Shown: one piece after another, positions 18,401 through 26,464 of the stretch
Layout of the letters: each line of letters starts with the position of its first letter
Numbering within the stretch: position 1 is the first letter of the stretch
From: Chitinophagales bacterium
GTDB lineage: Bacteria > Bacteroidota > Bacteroidia > Chitinophagales > LD1
Direction of reading: 5' to 3'
Length of the DNA stretch: 33,035 nucleotides
NCBI GenBank assembly: GCA_016786765.1
Contig: JAEUUZ010000031.1
Coordinates: forward strand, 1 to 33,035
Notes under the pieces: generated by a model
The model's input: only the letters and a program-made list of their open reading frames with translations
What the model was told of the DNA's origin: nothing
Database searches by the model: none
Program-made: the position numbers and the translations under genes

Positions 18401-19821
18401 CGTTGATAGCTAGTAATACCGGAACATACAGTGTTGTGGTAACCGATGCAAATGGATGTATAGGTACTGATACCATTGCAGTTACTATCAATGCGCTACC
18501 GATAGTACAACTTGGCGCAGATACAGCACAATGTGCCGGAACAGTTACGCTTGATGCCGGAAATACAGGAGCATCTTATGTTTGGAATGATGCCACAACA
18601 GCTCAAACCTTGACGGCTTCAGTAACAGGTACATATGCTGTAGAAGTGACTGATGGAAATGGATGTAAGACTTCTGATTCCATATTAGTATCTATCTATG
18701 CAAACCCAGTTGTAAATCTAGGTGCTGATACCTCCAGTTGTGAAGGAGCTGTGACTTTAGATGCAGGGAATGCAGGTGCTAATTATTTGTGGAACAATGC
18801 TACTACTTTACAACAATTAAATGCAACTGTTTCAGGAACATATAATGTACTTGTTACTACCGCAAATGGTTGCAAAGCAAGTGATACTGTTGTGGTGACA
18901 ATTAACAGCAACCCGGTTGTTGCACTTGGTGCAGATACCGCGCAATGTAGTGGTACTGTAAGTCTGAATGCAGGAAATGCAGGCGCAACGTATACATGGA
19001 ATAACGCTGCAACAACTCAAACTATTGTAGCTGCTGCTTCAGGAGTATATGCTGTGGAGGTTACCAACAGTAATGGTTGCAAGGGAAGAGATACGATTGT
19101 GGTTACTATTCATGCCATGCCTACAGTAAGTTTAGGAGCCGATAAAACGCAATGCGGAGGTTCTGTAAATTTAGATGCCGGGAATACGGGGGCTTCATTC
19201 TTGTGGTCTACGGGAGCATCGTCACAAAATATTTCAGCATCTTCTACAGGTGTCTACTCCGTTAAAGTTACTGATGCTAACGGATGCACAAAAGGGGATA
19301 CCGTAAATGTTACCATCAATGCATTACCAACGGTTTCGCTAGCTGTACCGCAAGATACTCTATGTTCAAATGCCGGAACTATTACTTTGAGCGGTGGTTT
19401 ACCAATGGGTGGAGCATATTCCGGAACAGGCGTAGCCTCTACTATCTTTAATCCAAGTGTTGCCGGTCTAGGTAAAGATACAATTACCTATAGCTATACT
19501 GATGCAAACGGATGTTCTGCTACAGCAACAGATGTTATTGTTGTTAAACTTTGTACGGGAATTGAAGAGCCTCGTCAACTTTCACATGTTTCAGTTTATC
19601 CGAATCCTGCAGAACATACCATTTATGTTGAGGGCTTGCCATTTGCTTCAAATGCAGTTTTTCAAATTGTAGATATGCAAGGAAAGTTGATTCAAGAAAC
19701 AATACTCTCCTCAGCTTCTTCTAGCTACAAGGTAGATGTAACTGATCTTGCTTCGGGGATGTATATGTTACGCATCAACACAGGGGCTGAATCTTTTTTA
19801 GGCCGTTTTACAAGAAAATAA
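12418..19821 (+). CDS. Giant T9SS-exported beta-helix/Ig-repeat surface protein
   Basis: 2467 residues. A signal peptide (1-21, LLALALLIVSSQFVQA) is followed by an N-terminal beta-rich domain. Two homologous right-handed beta-helix modules follow: the first begins about residue 320 (GNYTINSGASTSGTNF) and ends KPDMGALEF, the second begins about residue 900 (GNYTINSALPTGGINF) and ends RPDIGADEF. CARDB/Ig-like linkers come next, then seven tandem Ig/PKD-like repeats of about 69 residues, each with two Cys, plus one diverged repeat. The C-terminus is a Por-type sorting domain (VSVYPNPAEHTIYVEG through GRFTRK), so the protein is delivered to the surface by T9SS. It probably works in adhesion or polysaccharide binding; beta-helix modules can also be lyases, but no catalytic residues were identified. 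It is transcribed alone and ends at a clear terminator. Confidence 0.88.
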   Translation: MKLKSLLALALLIVSSQFVQAQITAQIGTGNDVPANTLYSPIYRFSATSTTNAAKSDILFTQAELAAAGIYAGSTITKLEFNKTNVDSFIVPANYTLYMGNTTNTTLPTTTTWASILTSHTQVYTSSAFKLPNTSGWVAINVSPFVYTGGSLEIASDLTMTGNGGASGSFKWEYTATTPATMIVGVTGTGTTLNGSVAAYKFRPNIRITYSPAASVNGALSLITSPTSICPSATDVAVDFSNAGLDTITSAIINWSVNGVLQTPDTFVGSLPQGASTNLTLGSYSFASGTSYDLVCFISSVNGVADPFTSNDTLKKLGFLTGLSGNYTINSGASTSGTNFASFTAFAQALNAYGVCGSVVATVTPGSGPYNEQIKFNQILGASSSNSVTIKGNNEVLTFAPTVGANYIVALDGTDYFTIDSLKLIGTDLTYGGGIVLTNGTSRNVIQNCTIDLSAVTSTGTNSAGIALTGSFSSLTTVGYVGGQNLFMNNVIKGGANGGPYFGITTSGVAGAVGTNENQFIGNKISDFYSYGFRLQNMNTAFVSQNEIFRPLRSTTTTFYGIYLVTLTPNAIIEKNLVHDAFTGIPTSTSACYPFYFSALATVPGQEVVVKNNQVYNINGAGTIYNYYLTAAKGVNFYHNTVAIDGGSGTTATYGFYTTSTTDSIRYVNNIMSITRNSTGAKYGYYLSTTPANFYANYNDIYVSSASGTNAVGYISATPQLTLLDWQTATFEDSNSVSVDPSFASLLTPDLTPGAGPLNNSGANLQAIVNDDYNGVARPIKPDMGALEFTPLNDEAGVAEIINGFCASITDSIYVRVKNYGLVTLTSVKVYCTVDGTPTPNSGNTYSLNVTSTNDTLLNMGAFSFAPGSTPQIIAFTSLPNTNADVNTTNDTLTKTELLGLTGNYTINSALPTGGINFQTLNDAATALNNYGVCGPVVFDVAVGSGPYINDQVTLNQINGASAVNTITFHGHGERAEFLSTNTGKRAQFNFNGSDYVTVDSFVIVALGSTTAQYGVGFALYNTTDYNQIIGNKIYVDSTLGSTNYAGVFISASASSPTATGAATGTYNLISDNEIYGGYYGISIVGQSSSILRKNNKIINNKISRFFYYGVYNYYQDSSVISGNIVTGGRYSYATFPTTQYGMYPYYNDNILVANNTVTTRATTTVYGINVYFNDNFVVENNKIWVDSGTTSYGLYLYTGKSTNFLIPAKATNNFVTCTNGSTVYGVYPYNCAYVDVFHNSVNVTGGTATAGRAFYINRTTGAYNDLRLFNNIGVNTGLGYAIEVSNTAHTLGYITGMDNNDWYGTGVAPYRYNNINCATISAWKSTSAWDTNSVAVPPLFNSITDLHVVSNFLNDRGKTGLGVNVDIDGDVRCPQPGCAGSRLRPDIGADEFLGTPVSIDFAMDAILSPVQKQCYTNAEVVKVRVKNANAQTIYFGVNPVTVTVSVTGPNPTTFPAVVINADSLLADSTLELTISAGYDMSALGTYSFKAIVSEPSDALGYNDTLNKTVVFSVGSIANKTAQICAGGNHTLKLNGVVGPIQWQSYDSVNTVWVNESGANFDSVIYTVTPPSTRLYRALVCGTYISDSVLVTVNNPQTPIVNHDTICGPGVAFLSATAGGTLKWYDSPTATTVLTTGATYSPNVTSTDTFYVQNSQGLGNIENVGRTTNGTSSFITQTIGWGLNFTANVDFLLQSVTVFPVGTGTMTIHILSPTNTILQSTAPISVSGTGGTTPNVLPINLTIPQGNYKIGMTSTGITNLVRESSGNSFPYNSPSNAVSITSGSSGTATSTAYYWFYNWQIATPCVSPRIPVIATVNPLPTVNVGNDTTLCPSSTLTLDAGNTGSTYAWNDLTTNQTNTVSTAGLYSVTVTNAAGCAKADSIQVNVASPIVVDLGADTTQCAGTIVLDAGNATLSHLWNNATTTQTLTASTSGSYSVKVTDAFGCNAFDTVLVTINQNPIVALGTDTAQCAGTVILNAGNTGAGYLWNDASSAQTLIASNTGTYSVVVTDANGCIGTDTIAVTINALPIVQLGADTAQCAGTVTLDAGNTGASYVWNDATTAQTLTASVTGTYAVEVTDGNGCKTSDSILVSIYANPVVNLGADTSSCEGAVTLDAGNAGANYLWNNATTLQQLNATVSGTYNVLVTTANGCKASDTVVVTINSNPVVALGADTAQCSGTVSLNAGNAGATYTWNNAATTQTIVAAASGVYAVEVTNSNGCKGRDTIVVTIHAMPTVSLGADKTQCGGSVNLDAGNTGASFLWSTGASSQNISASSTGVYSVKVTDANGCTKGDTVNVTINALPTVSLAVPQDTLCSNAGTITLSGGLPMGGAYSGTGVASTIFNPSVAGLGKDTITYSYTDANGCSATATDVIVVKLCTGIEEPRQLSHVSVYPNPAEHTIYVEGLPFASNAVFQIVDMQGKLIQETILSSASSSYKVDVTDLASGMYMLRINTGAESFLGRFTRK
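17887..19338 (+). repeat. Seven tandem ~207-bp coding repeats
   Basis: Repeats begin at 17887, 18097, 18304, 18511, 18718, 18925 and 19132, spaced 207 bases after the first 210-base unit. Each encodes LGADTxQCxGTVxLDAGN, then WNxATTxQTL, GTYxVxVTDxNGC and VTINxxP. The units differ at the DNA level, so the array is old rather than freshly amplified. A diverged eighth unit starts at 19339. Confidence 0.9.
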
Positions 19822-19843
19822 TCTGACAATTATATTACACTTT

Positions 19844-19875
19844 AAAGGTCGTCATTTGACGGCCTTTTTTTATTT
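19844..19875 (+). terminator. Intrinsic terminator of the adhesin gene
   Basis: AAAGGTCGTCA (19844-19854), loop TT, TGACGGCCTTT (19857-19867): an 11-bp stem with one wobble pair, running into a T-rich tract. It lies 22 bases after the stop codon. Confidence 0.85.
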
Positions 19876-19884
19876 TTAGCTACA

Positions 19885-20589
19885 ATGCGATTAATTTTAC
19901 TTTGTCTTTTTTTTGTTGGTATTCACCGAGTTTATGCGCAAGATGTTAAAGCATATGGCATTGTAACATACCGTCAAAGTCCGGTTACAAAAGTTCAAAT
20001 TACGCTTTTCGAGCACGATTCGCTGCTTAAAAAAACCTATAGCGACAGGAAAGGAAAGTTCCATTTTCGGCTGAGCGAAAAAAAAACCTATGTTCTGTTT
20101 TTCTACAAGCCTTCCTTTAATATCAGTGCATATAAGATCATCAATCGTCTCGATCAAGAGTTGCAAAATGTCTTTATTGAAGTGCAGCTTTCGAAAAGTA
20201 AAGAAGTACAAGATTCTATTTTCTCTAAATCAACGCTTGTTAAAAGCATGAGTCCTAGCATGCGTAATGACTATAAGATAGTAGTAGATGAGTATTTAAA
20301 GGAAAAGAAGGTGAAGGCTAAATCGTTCACCCAGCCGCAAATGGATTCAATTAGTGAGTTCGACAGACAAGAAGAGGGGGAAACAGTACATGTCTATCAA
20401 ATTCGTATCGGAAATGATGTCTATGAACGCATTGTGGATGCCCGTCAGCAAGTCCGCTATATGAAAAACGAAAAGCCTATAACCGAAGTTACCTATAACT
20501 TCGAAACCAAACGTAGGAATGAAGGGGTATTAAAGAAAGAAAAGAAAGTCAAAAATCATTCTCGCTATAAGCCTTTGCAGAAAAAATAA
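19885..20589 (+). CDS. Secreted protein with an N-terminal carboxypeptidase-regulatory-like domain
   Basis: 234 residues. After a signal peptide (MRLILLCLFFVGIHRVYA) comes a beta-sandwich of the carboxypeptidase-regulatory type (about 20-105: AYGIVTYRQSPVTKVQITLF, TYSDRKGKFHFRL, TYVLFFYKPSF). This is the fold used as an N-terminal plug-like domain in many Bacteroidota envelope proteins. The C-terminal half is charged and Lys-rich, with no recognised domain, ending in a basic tail (KKEKKVKNHSRYKPLQKK). It lies between the adhesin terminator and metK, in the same direction as metK. Function unknown. Confidence 0.7.
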   Translation: MRLILLCLFFVGIHRVYAQDVKAYGIVTYRQSPVTKVQITLFEHDSLLKKTYSDRKGKFHFRLSEKKTYVLFFYKPSFNISAYKIINRLDQELQNVFIEVQLSKSKEVQDSIFSKSTLVKSMSPSMRNDYKIVVDEYLKEKKVKAKSFTQPQMDSISEFDRQEEGETVHVYQIRIGNDVYERIVDARQQVRYMKNEKPITEVTYNFETKRRNEGVLKKEKKVKNHSRYKPLQKK

Positions 20590-20603
20590 AAATTATAGCT
20601 TTG
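20574..20603 (+). promoter_or_regulatory. Candidate metK promoter
   Basis: TTTG (20574-20577), 18 bases, TAGCTTTG (20596-20603): both boxes match the Bacteroidota sigma-A consensus exactly, with near-ideal spacing. The ATG follows 18 bases later. The -33 box lies inside the end of the previous gene. Confidence 0.5.
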
Positions 20604-20621
20604 GCAATCTAAAAATATACT

Positions 20622-21902
20622 ATGTCATATTTGTTTACATCCGAGTCCGTTTCAGAAGGACACCCAGATAAAGTAGCTGATCAGATTTCTGATGCGCTAA
20701 TTGATAACTTTTTGGCTTATGATGCCGAGTCAAAAGTAGCTTGCGAAACATTAGTAACCACCGGACAGGTTGTGTTGGCGGGTGAGGTAAAATCTAAAGC
20801 TAACCTCGATGTACAAAGTATTGCTCGCGAGGTTATTCGCGAAATCGGTTATACGAAAAGCGAATACATGTTCGAAGCAAATTCATGTGGAATACTTTCT
20901 GCTATTCACGAGCAGTCAGCCGATATTAACCAAGGCGTTGACAGAAAAGTTAAAGCGCAAAGTTTTGAAAGTAAAGCAAATGCACAAGGAGCAGGCGATC
21001 AAGGGATGATGTTCGGTTACGCTACGCGTGAAACCGATAATTATATGCCTTTGGCACTCGATATTGCACATAAGATTTTGAAAGAGCTTTCAAATACCAG
21101 AAGAGCAGGAAAAGAATTGAAATATCTTCGTCCGGATGCTAAAAGCCAAGTAACCATTGAGTATAACGATAATAACCAACCGGTAAGAATCGATACCATC
21201 GTAGTGTCTACACAGCATGACGATTTCGGAAAGGAGAAAGAAATGTTGGCGAAAATCAAAAAAGACATCATTGAAGTGATTATTCCGCGTGTTAAGAAAC
21301 AGTTGAAACCTTCTATTCAGAAGTTGTTTAATGATAAAATCACATATCACATCAATCCAACCGGAAAATTTGTAATTGGTGGTCCACACGGAGATACAGG
21401 CTTAACAGGGCGTAAAATTATTGTTGATACTTACGGAGGAAAAGGAGCACACGGAGGTGGTGCATTTTCAGGAAAAGATCCATCTAAAGTTGACCGCTCT
21501 GCAGCATATGCTACACGCCATATTGCGAAAAACCTTGTAGCTGCAGGACTTTGCGATGAGGTATTGGTTCAAGTTTCTTATGCGATTGGTGTTGCTAAAC
21601 CTTGCGGATTGTTCATCAATACATACGGAACAGCTAAAGTGAAATTAACCGATGGCGAAATCGCTAAAATCGTTGAAAAAATATTTGATATGCGTCCGTA
21701 TGCTATCGAACAGCGATTGAAATTGAGAAATCCAATCTACGCTGAAACGGCTTCTTATGGTCACATGGGAAGAGAGAGTAAAGAGGTAACGAAAGTGTTC
21801 AACAAAGGAAAAGACAACGAGAAAAAAGTGAAAGTGGAGTTGTTCACTTGGGAGAAATTAGATTTCGTAAAGCAAGTGCAAACAGCATTCAAAATGAAAT
21901 AA
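20622..21902 (+). CDS. metK: S-adenosylmethionine synthase
   Basis: 426 residues; makes S-adenosylmethionine from methionine and ATP in the cytoplasm. Family signatures are all present: [20 protein letters not shown] at the N-terminus (ATP and metal site), [12 protein letters not shown] (about 127-138), [19 protein letters not shown] and [19 protein letters not shown] (phosphate-binding loop). Length is slightly above the typical ~385-420 of bacterial MetK, owing to a Lys-rich insertion near the C-terminus ([20 protein letters not shown]), which is common in Bacteroidota. No SAM riboswitch was seen in the short leader, where a promoter candidate leaves only a few untranslated bases. Confidence 0.97.
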   Translation: MSYLFTSESVSEGHPDKVADQISDALIDNFLAYDAESKVACETLVTTGQVVLAGEVKSKANLDVQSIAREVIREIGYTKSEYMFEANSCGILSAIHEQSADINQGVDRKVKAQSFESKANAQGAGDQGMMFGYATRETDNYMPLALDIAHKILKELSNTRRAGKELKYLRPDAKSQVTIEYNDNNQPVRIDTIVVSTQHDDFGKEKEMLAKIKKDIIEVIIPRVKKQLKPSIQKLFNDKITYHINPTGKFVIGGPHGDTGLTGRKIIVDTYGGKGAHGGGAFSGKDPSKVDRSAAYATRHIAKNLVAAGLCDEVLVQVSYAIGVAKPCGLFINTYGTAKVKLTDGEIAKIVEKIFDMRPYAIEQRLKLRNPIYAETASYGHMGRESKEVTKVFNKGKDNEKKVKVELFTWEKLDFVKQVQTAFKMK

Positions 21903-21926
21903 ATCTTTCAATACCAAGACAATACT

Positions 21927-21955
21927 GAGCGGCCAATATTGGTCGCTCTTTTTAT
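21927..21955 (+). terminator. Intrinsic terminator of metK
   Basis: GAGCGGCCAA (21927-21936), loop TA, TTGGTCGCTC (21939-21948), then TTTTTATTT. The stem is 10 bp with one G-T pair and lies 24 bases after the stop codon. Confidence 0.85.
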
Positions 21956-21990
21956 TTATACGCTAGTGCAGTTCGAAGCTATAAAATGGC

Positions 21991-21998
21991 TAAGTTTG
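21991..21998 (+). promoter_or_regulatory. Possible -7 element (TAAGTTTG) for the MiaE-like gene
   Basis: An exact TAnnTTTG match 19 bases before the ATG, in the short space after the metK terminator. The -33 region is poor (only TTCG, at short spacing). Confidence 0.3.
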
Positions 21999-22017
21999 CA
22001 CCGAAAACAAAAGCAAG

Positions 22018-22602
22018 ATGCTCGGATTAAAATTAGCTACCGACCCACGTTGGGTGAATTTGGCAGAGAAAACAATTGAAGAAATTTTAACGGATCATGC
22101 TTATTGTGAGCAGAAAGCCGCTTCTACCGGCATTTCTTTAGTGCAAAATTATCCCGATTATGAAAAAGTGGTAGAGCTAGTAACACCTGTAGTTACAGAA
22201 GAATGGGGGCATTTCAAAATGGTACTCGATCAATTAAAAAAACGCGGTTTGAAATTGGGCTTACAACGCAAAGATGTGTATGTAAATAAGTTGGCTAAGT
22301 TTATTAAAACCGGTGGCAGACGCGAACATTCATTGTCGGATAAACTATTGTTTTCGGCTATGATAGAAGCCAGAAGTTGCGAGCGTTTCCGATTGTTAGC
22401 TCAAAATATTAATGATGATGAATTGCGCTCATTTTACCGCAATCTAATGGTGAGCGAAGCCGGTCATTATCGTATGTTTCTCGATTTAGCTATTGAAGTG
22501 CGTGGCGATCATGATGCCGTAATGAGCCGCTGGCAAGAATGGCTCGATTATGAAGCTGAACTGATGAAAGAAATGGAGCTTCGAGGCGATCGAATGCATT
22601 AA
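22018..22602 (+). CDS. miaE: tRNA-(ms2io6A)-hydroxylase, MiaE-like
   Basis: 194 residues with a ferritin-like di-iron four-helix fold. Candidate ligands are Glu31, the ExxH pair Glu62/His65 (EEWGHF), Glu117 (IEARSCERF) and the ExxH pair Glu147/His150 (SEAGHY), as in MiaE. MiaE hydroxylates the isopentenyl group of the modified adenosine at tRNA position 37, using O2. The partner enzymes MiaA and MiaB are not in the window, as is usual. The stop codon overlaps that of the convergent outer-membrane protein gene by four bases (TTAA read on both strands), so there is no room for a terminator between them. Confidence 0.85.
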   Translation: MLGLKLATDPRWVNLAEKTIEEILTDHAYCEQKAASTGISLVQNYPDYEKVVELVTPVVTEEWGHFKMVLDQLKKRGLKLGLQRKDVYVNKLAKFIKTGGRREHSLSDKLLFSAMIEARSCERFRLLAQNINDDELRSFYRNLMVSEAGHYRMFLDLAIEVRGDHDAVMSRWQEWLDYEAELMKEMELRGDRMH

Positions 22603-25430
22603 TTTACATGCTTCGACTTATTGAAGTATTTCAGATTGTACGTTACCGTCATCATCCAATAGCGTTTCAAAACTTGGTTTCGAGTGTCTTCTACATAGGT
22701 TTCCGAAACGGTTCGACTGATGCCATTGTTTTGATTCATTATATCATTCACGCCAAACTTCACTTCCAGCGATTTATCTTTTAAGAACTTGTAGCCCAAT
22801 GCGGCATTCCAAAGAAAGATGTTTTGATTGAAACCTTGCGCGATTCCACTATACAGTGTGTTCTGGAGTGTTGTGTTAAATACAAACCCTTTCCAAAATT
22901 GCCAGTTGAATTTCAAGTTGGCATTGTGGGTAAAGTAATTATTATCCGATGAAGCCCGCAGCGTATTTTTTACCAATGTGTAGCTTCCCATATAGCTTAA
23001 CGTGAAGTCAATTTTTTCGCTAATGTTACTGCTCAGCACCACACCTCCTGAAGGTGTAAAGTTGTTTGAAAAATTGATTTGATTATTGATTTCGCTTGGT
23101 GTTCGCGCGTATGAAAAACCGGCATTTACATTCAAATTACATTTAATGGCGGTAATCGGTAACCCATAAGTAAAGAACGAATTCACACTCATGTTGCCAT
23201 TCAAATTTTTAGGCGAAGTAATTTGTGATCCTGATCGCAAGGTAACATTGCTATTCAGGAGCGTATCTTTCGAAGCGATATAGATAGAATTGCCCACGTA
23301 GTTTTGTACAATATTTACACCTACAAAAGCAAAAAATGATTGTGCTGTTTTAGTATTTGTAAAGCCATAACGCGCCATTACAAAGTGCGTATAATTTTGC
23401 TTCAAATTTGGATTACCTGTTGTTAATTGCAATGGATTGCTTACGTTAATTACATCCTGAAGCTGAGTAATAGAAGGCGGGTTAGTTGATGTTCTGTACA
23501 TCACTTTCATATTGCTTCCGTTTTTGAATTTATAGTTGAAGTTAAGGTTAGGCAATACATTAATAAATGCTCTGCTCGTATTTACTGTATAAGGGAAAAT
23601 AGTTTTGCCACTCAATACGGCATATTGCGTGTTCGCGCCAACAGAGAAGTTAATGGTTTTGTCAACATAACTATAACTCATACCTGCCCGTTGAGTCATA
23701 TATGTATTGTCGAATTTGTTCGACAACAAGGTGTCAAATAACGAATACCCTGCTGTTGTTGTATCAAAATTAGTTGTTTTCTTATCGGATGAACTCCAGG
23801 TAAATGAAGGCGTGTAGTTCAATTGAATAATCTCTTTTGGTCCAACCGGTGCAGTATAATTGATGCTTCCCGATACACCGTAATTCTTTGAGTCGGTGTT
23901 GCTTTTCTGATCAATTACACTCGAATCGTTGAGGGAGTAAAAATTGCTTTTTGCAAATTGAGAGGTACTGTTTGTTTTGTTGTTGATACTTGGAGTAACA
24001 TTTAGGGAAATTGTATTGCCTGGTTTTTTAAATCGATGTCGGTATAAGATATCAGTAGAGAAACTGTATCCTTTGTTTTGCGAGGTGTATTGATTGTTTG
24101 TTGAACTCACAGGGCTTTCTGCTATAAAGGCATTGGCGCCTGTAGTTTGTGTTTCTTGCTTGTTTTGTTGCAACGAAAATTTAGGCGTAATAATCAATGT
24201 ATTCACCGAATCGATATCGTATTGTAAACGCAGGTTTACCCGGTGGTTCATGTTCCGATTTCTTCCGCTGCTATTCTCGCTATAATTTAGTGTGCTATCT
24301 CCATTACTGAAATAGTTCCGGTTAAGTTCCGATTGAGTAGCGTTATCGGTACTATTAAAAAAGTAACTACCCGTAATTTTCAAGTTCTTTTTCTTACCCA
24401 ACACATCCGAGTAATTTAATCCAATAGCATGGGTTGTGGCAATACCGTTTTGTTGTCCAACCAAAAAGTTATTGGCAGGATTATCTCCACCACCACCGCC
24501 TCTGCCACCACGGCCTCCACCACCTCCTCGCATTCCTCCCGGTCCGCTTGGCGTAGTTGTACCTAAAGCTCCTGTCAAATCTTGCATGGAAAAGTTTTGT
24601 TGATTGATGTTGTTCGACATGCTAATCAACGATAGTCTTCTGTTGCCCGAGAACCAATTCACATTCGCTCCGGCACTGTAGCGCGAATCGGTGAGGTAAC
24701 CATAGCCTGCGTAGAATTTACCAAACACGCCATTATTCATTCCTTTTTTGGTGGTAATGTTCATCGCTTTTTGCGAGTTACCATCGTCAAAACCCGAGAA
24801 CTGTGCTTGGTCCGACATACGATCAAACACCTGCACCTTATCTATCAAATCAGCCGGTAAATTTTTTAATGCTGCGTTCACATCATCGCCAAAATATTCC
24901 TTGCCGTCAATCAATACTTTTTTCACTTCTTCGCCTTGCGCTTTCACGGTTCCATTATCGTTCACCACGCCCGGCATTTTGGTAATAAGGTCTTCCGTAG
25001 TCGCGTCTTTATTCACTTTGAACGAACTGGCATTATACACAGCCGTGTCTGCTTTCTGCTCTACACGAACGGCTTTTTCTACAACATTGACATCATTCAA
25101 TGTCTTTTCATTTTGGGAAAGTAAAATCTTGCCAAGTAATTTATCTTCGTTGGATAACCTTACAACAACTTCTTTATCGCTATAGCCAATGTAGCTGAAC
25201 TTCAATTTGTATACTCCGCTTTTTAAACCCGCGAAAACAAAATTCCCATCCATATCCGTAGCCGAAAGTTGCTTGAAACTCGCATCTTCTATGTTGGTAA
25301 GCGTTACACTTGCACTCATCAACGTTGAATTATCTTTCGCATCCATCAATGTGCCTTTTATGCTGTAGGATTGTGCGTAACCCTGAATACAGAATAGGAG
25401 TAGTGTGTAAAGCGAAAGCCGGAATTTCAT
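22599..25430 (-). CDS. Outer-membrane beta-barrel protein, TonB-receptor-like
   Basis: About 943 residues from the ATG at 25430 (MKFRLSLYTLLLFCIQGYAQ, a signal peptide); an ATG seven codons upstream is less likely. The order is a carboxypeptidase-regulatory domain (about 20-105, SIKGTLMDAKDNSTLMSASV), a plug-like segment (VKVLIDGKEYFGDDVNAAL, LPADLIDKVQVFDRMSDQAQ), and then a large barrel of the OMP_b-brl_3 type to the C-terminus. A Gly/Arg-rich stretch (GGMRGGGGGRGGRGGGGG) interrupts the early barrel, probably as an external loop. No SusD gene is adjacent, so it is not a polysaccharide-utilisation pair. The substrate is unknown; it could take up a siderophore or peptide, or serve an envelope role. 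Confidence 0.85.
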   Translation of the reverse strand: MKFRLSLYTLLLFCIQGYAQSYSIKGTLMDAKDNSTLMSASVTLTNIEDASFKQLSATDMDGNFVFAGLKSGVYKLKFSYIGYSDKEVVVRLSNEDKLLGKILLSQNEKTLNDVNVVEKAVRVEQKADTAVYNASSFKVNKDATTEDLITKMPGVVNDNGTVKAQGEEVKKVLIDGKEYFGDDVNAALKNLPADLIDKVQVFDRMSDQAQFSGFDDGNSQKAMNITTKKGMNNGVFGKFYAGYGYLTDSRYSAGANVNWFSGNRRLSLISMSNNINQQNFSMQDLTGALGTTTPSGPGGMRGGGGGRGGRGGGGGDNPANNFLVGQQNGIATTHAIGLNYSDVLGKKKNLKITGSYFFNSTDNATQSELNRNYFSNGDSTLNYSENSSGRNRNMNHRVNLRLQYDIDSVNTLIITPKFSLQQNKQETQTTGANAFIAESPVSSTNNQYTSQNKGYSFSTDILYRHRFKKPGNTISLNVTPSINNKTNSTSQFAKSNFYSLNDSSVIDQKSNTDSKNYGVSGSINYTAPVGPKEIIQLNYTPSFTWSSSDKKTTNFDTTTAGYSLFDTLLSNKFDNTYMTQRAGMSYSYVDKTINFSVGANTQYAVLSGKTIFPYTVNTSRAFINVLPNLNFNYKFKNGSNMKVMYRTSTNPPSITQLQDVINVSNPLQLTTGNPNLKQNYTHFVMARYGFTNTKTAQSFFAFVGVNIVQNYVGNSIYIASKDTLLNSNVTLRSGSQITSPKNLNGNMSVNSFFTYGLPITAIKCNLNVNAGFSYARTPSEINNQINFSNNFTPSGGVVLSSNISEKIDFTLSYMGSYTLVKNTLRASSDNNYFTHNANLKFNWQFWKGFVFNTTLQNTLYSGIAQGFNQNIFLWNAALGYKFLKDKSLEVKFGVNDIMNQNNGISRTVSETYVEDTRNQVLKRYWMMTVTYNLKYFNKSKHVN

Positions 25431-25647
25431 TGTGCGCAAATTAATAAACATAAAGGCGCAAACTTAAATAACCCCTTTTACAACTTATGCGAACAATTGC
25501 GAAAAATGGGCTGTAGCCTCTTTTCTGATAGGGAAAGTATGGCTGATTTCTTATCAGATGTTAAATGTTTAATGTTTTTCTGAAAAGATTAAACAAAAAT
25601 TGAGTGCACTATGTTACTCAAGTATTATTCACCAAAAATTAAAAACA
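25431..25647. promoter_or_regulatory. Divergent intergenic region with an inverted repeat
   Basis: This 217-base space separates the outer-membrane protein gene (minus) from the DUF4397 lipoprotein gene (plus) and must hold both promoters. TCTGATA (25524-25530) and TATCAGA (25552-25558) form a 7-bp inverted repeat over 21 bases, a possible operator or RNA hairpin. No exact TAnnTTTG was found. Confidence 0.3.
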
Positions 25648-26331
25648 ATGAAAAAGAGTTTTCTTGCCCTAACATCAGCCACATTATTCATTTCTTTAGT
25701 AATGCTTTCTTCTTGTAAAAAAGACGAAGAGGTAACCAAAAGCTACGCTAAAGTATTAGTAACACATGCCTCTCCAAATGCACCGGGAGTAGATTTGTTG
25801 GTCGACAATTCAAAACAAAACACAGCTGCACTTAATTTTCCTTCCAACACAGGCTATTTGCAAGTTGAAGCAGGAACACGAAACATTAAAGTGAATGTTT
25901 CAGGAACATCAACAACGGTAATTAATGCTGATTTAGCATTGAGCAAAGATCAGAATTACTCAGTATTCGCTATCGATTCGGTTTCTAAAATCTCGGCATT
26001 AGTATTAACCGATGACTTAACCGCTCCGGCATCAGGAAAAGCACATGTACGTTTTGTACACCTATCACCTAACGCACCTGCAGTAGATGTAGCCGTTACA
26101 GGTGGTGCTGTTGTGTTTGGTAACAAAGCATTTAAAGACTACACTGCATTTACACCACTTGATGCCGGAACGTATAACCTTGAAGTACGTGTTGCCGGAA
26201 CATCAACTGTAGCTTTGCCTTTACCCGGCATTACATTACAAGCAGGTAAAATTTACACTGTATTCGCTAAAGGTTTCTTAGGAGGAACCGGTTCAGAAGC
26301 ATTAGGCGCTGAAATTATCGCGAATAACTAA
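25648..26331 (+). CDS. DUF4397-domain lipoprotein
   Basis: 227 residues from ATG 25648 (MKKSFLALTSATLFISL); the frame is open upstream to 25600 but lacks a signal sequence there. The lipobox LSSCKKDEE places the lipidated Cys near residue 24. Lys/Asp residues after the Cys are typical of Bacteroidota lipoproteins. The rest is two DUF4397-type beta modules: VLVTHASPNAPGVDLLVDN followed by GYLQVEAGTRNIKVNVSG, and VRFVHLSPNAPAVDVAVTGG followed by LDAGTYNLEVRVAG. Function of the family is not established. It is monocistronic, followed by a good terminator. Confidence 0.85.
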   Translation: MKKSFLALTSATLFISLVMLSSCKKDEEVTKSYAKVLVTHASPNAPGVDLLVDNSKQNTAALNFPSNTGYLQVEAGTRNIKVNVSGTSTTVINADLALSKDQNYSVFAIDSVSKISALVLTDDLTAPASGKAHVRFVHLSPNAPAVDVAVTGGAVVFGNKAFKDYTAFTPLDAGTYNLEVRVAGTSTVALPLPGITLQAGKIYTVFAKGFLGGTGSEALGAEIIANN

Positions 26332-26361
26332 TCCAATTTCTTTTGGTTTTTATGTTAGAGG

Positions 26362-26392
26362 GGCTCGCATTATGCGGGCCTTTCCTTTTTTT
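26362..26392 (+). terminator. Intrinsic terminator of the DUF4397 gene
   Basis: GGCTCGCA (26362-26369), loop TTA, TGCGGGCC (26373-26380), followed by TTTCC and a run of seven T. This separates the lipoprotein gene from the tryptophanase leader. Confidence 0.8.
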
Positions 26393-26464
26393 AGGTGATT
26401 AAACTCATAGTCCATTTGCACTGCAAAATTTTTCTGCCACCGCCAAAAGCCCTACATTCGCCCT

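Noticed and set aside
17887..19338. CRISPR or recent tandem amplification for the regular 207-bp repeats
   Set aside because: The repeats are coding, in frame, diverged at the DNA level, and far longer than CRISPR repeats.
20604..20621. SAM riboswitch upstream of metK
   Set aside because: The likely promoter leaves less than about 20 bases of leader, far too short for an aptamer.
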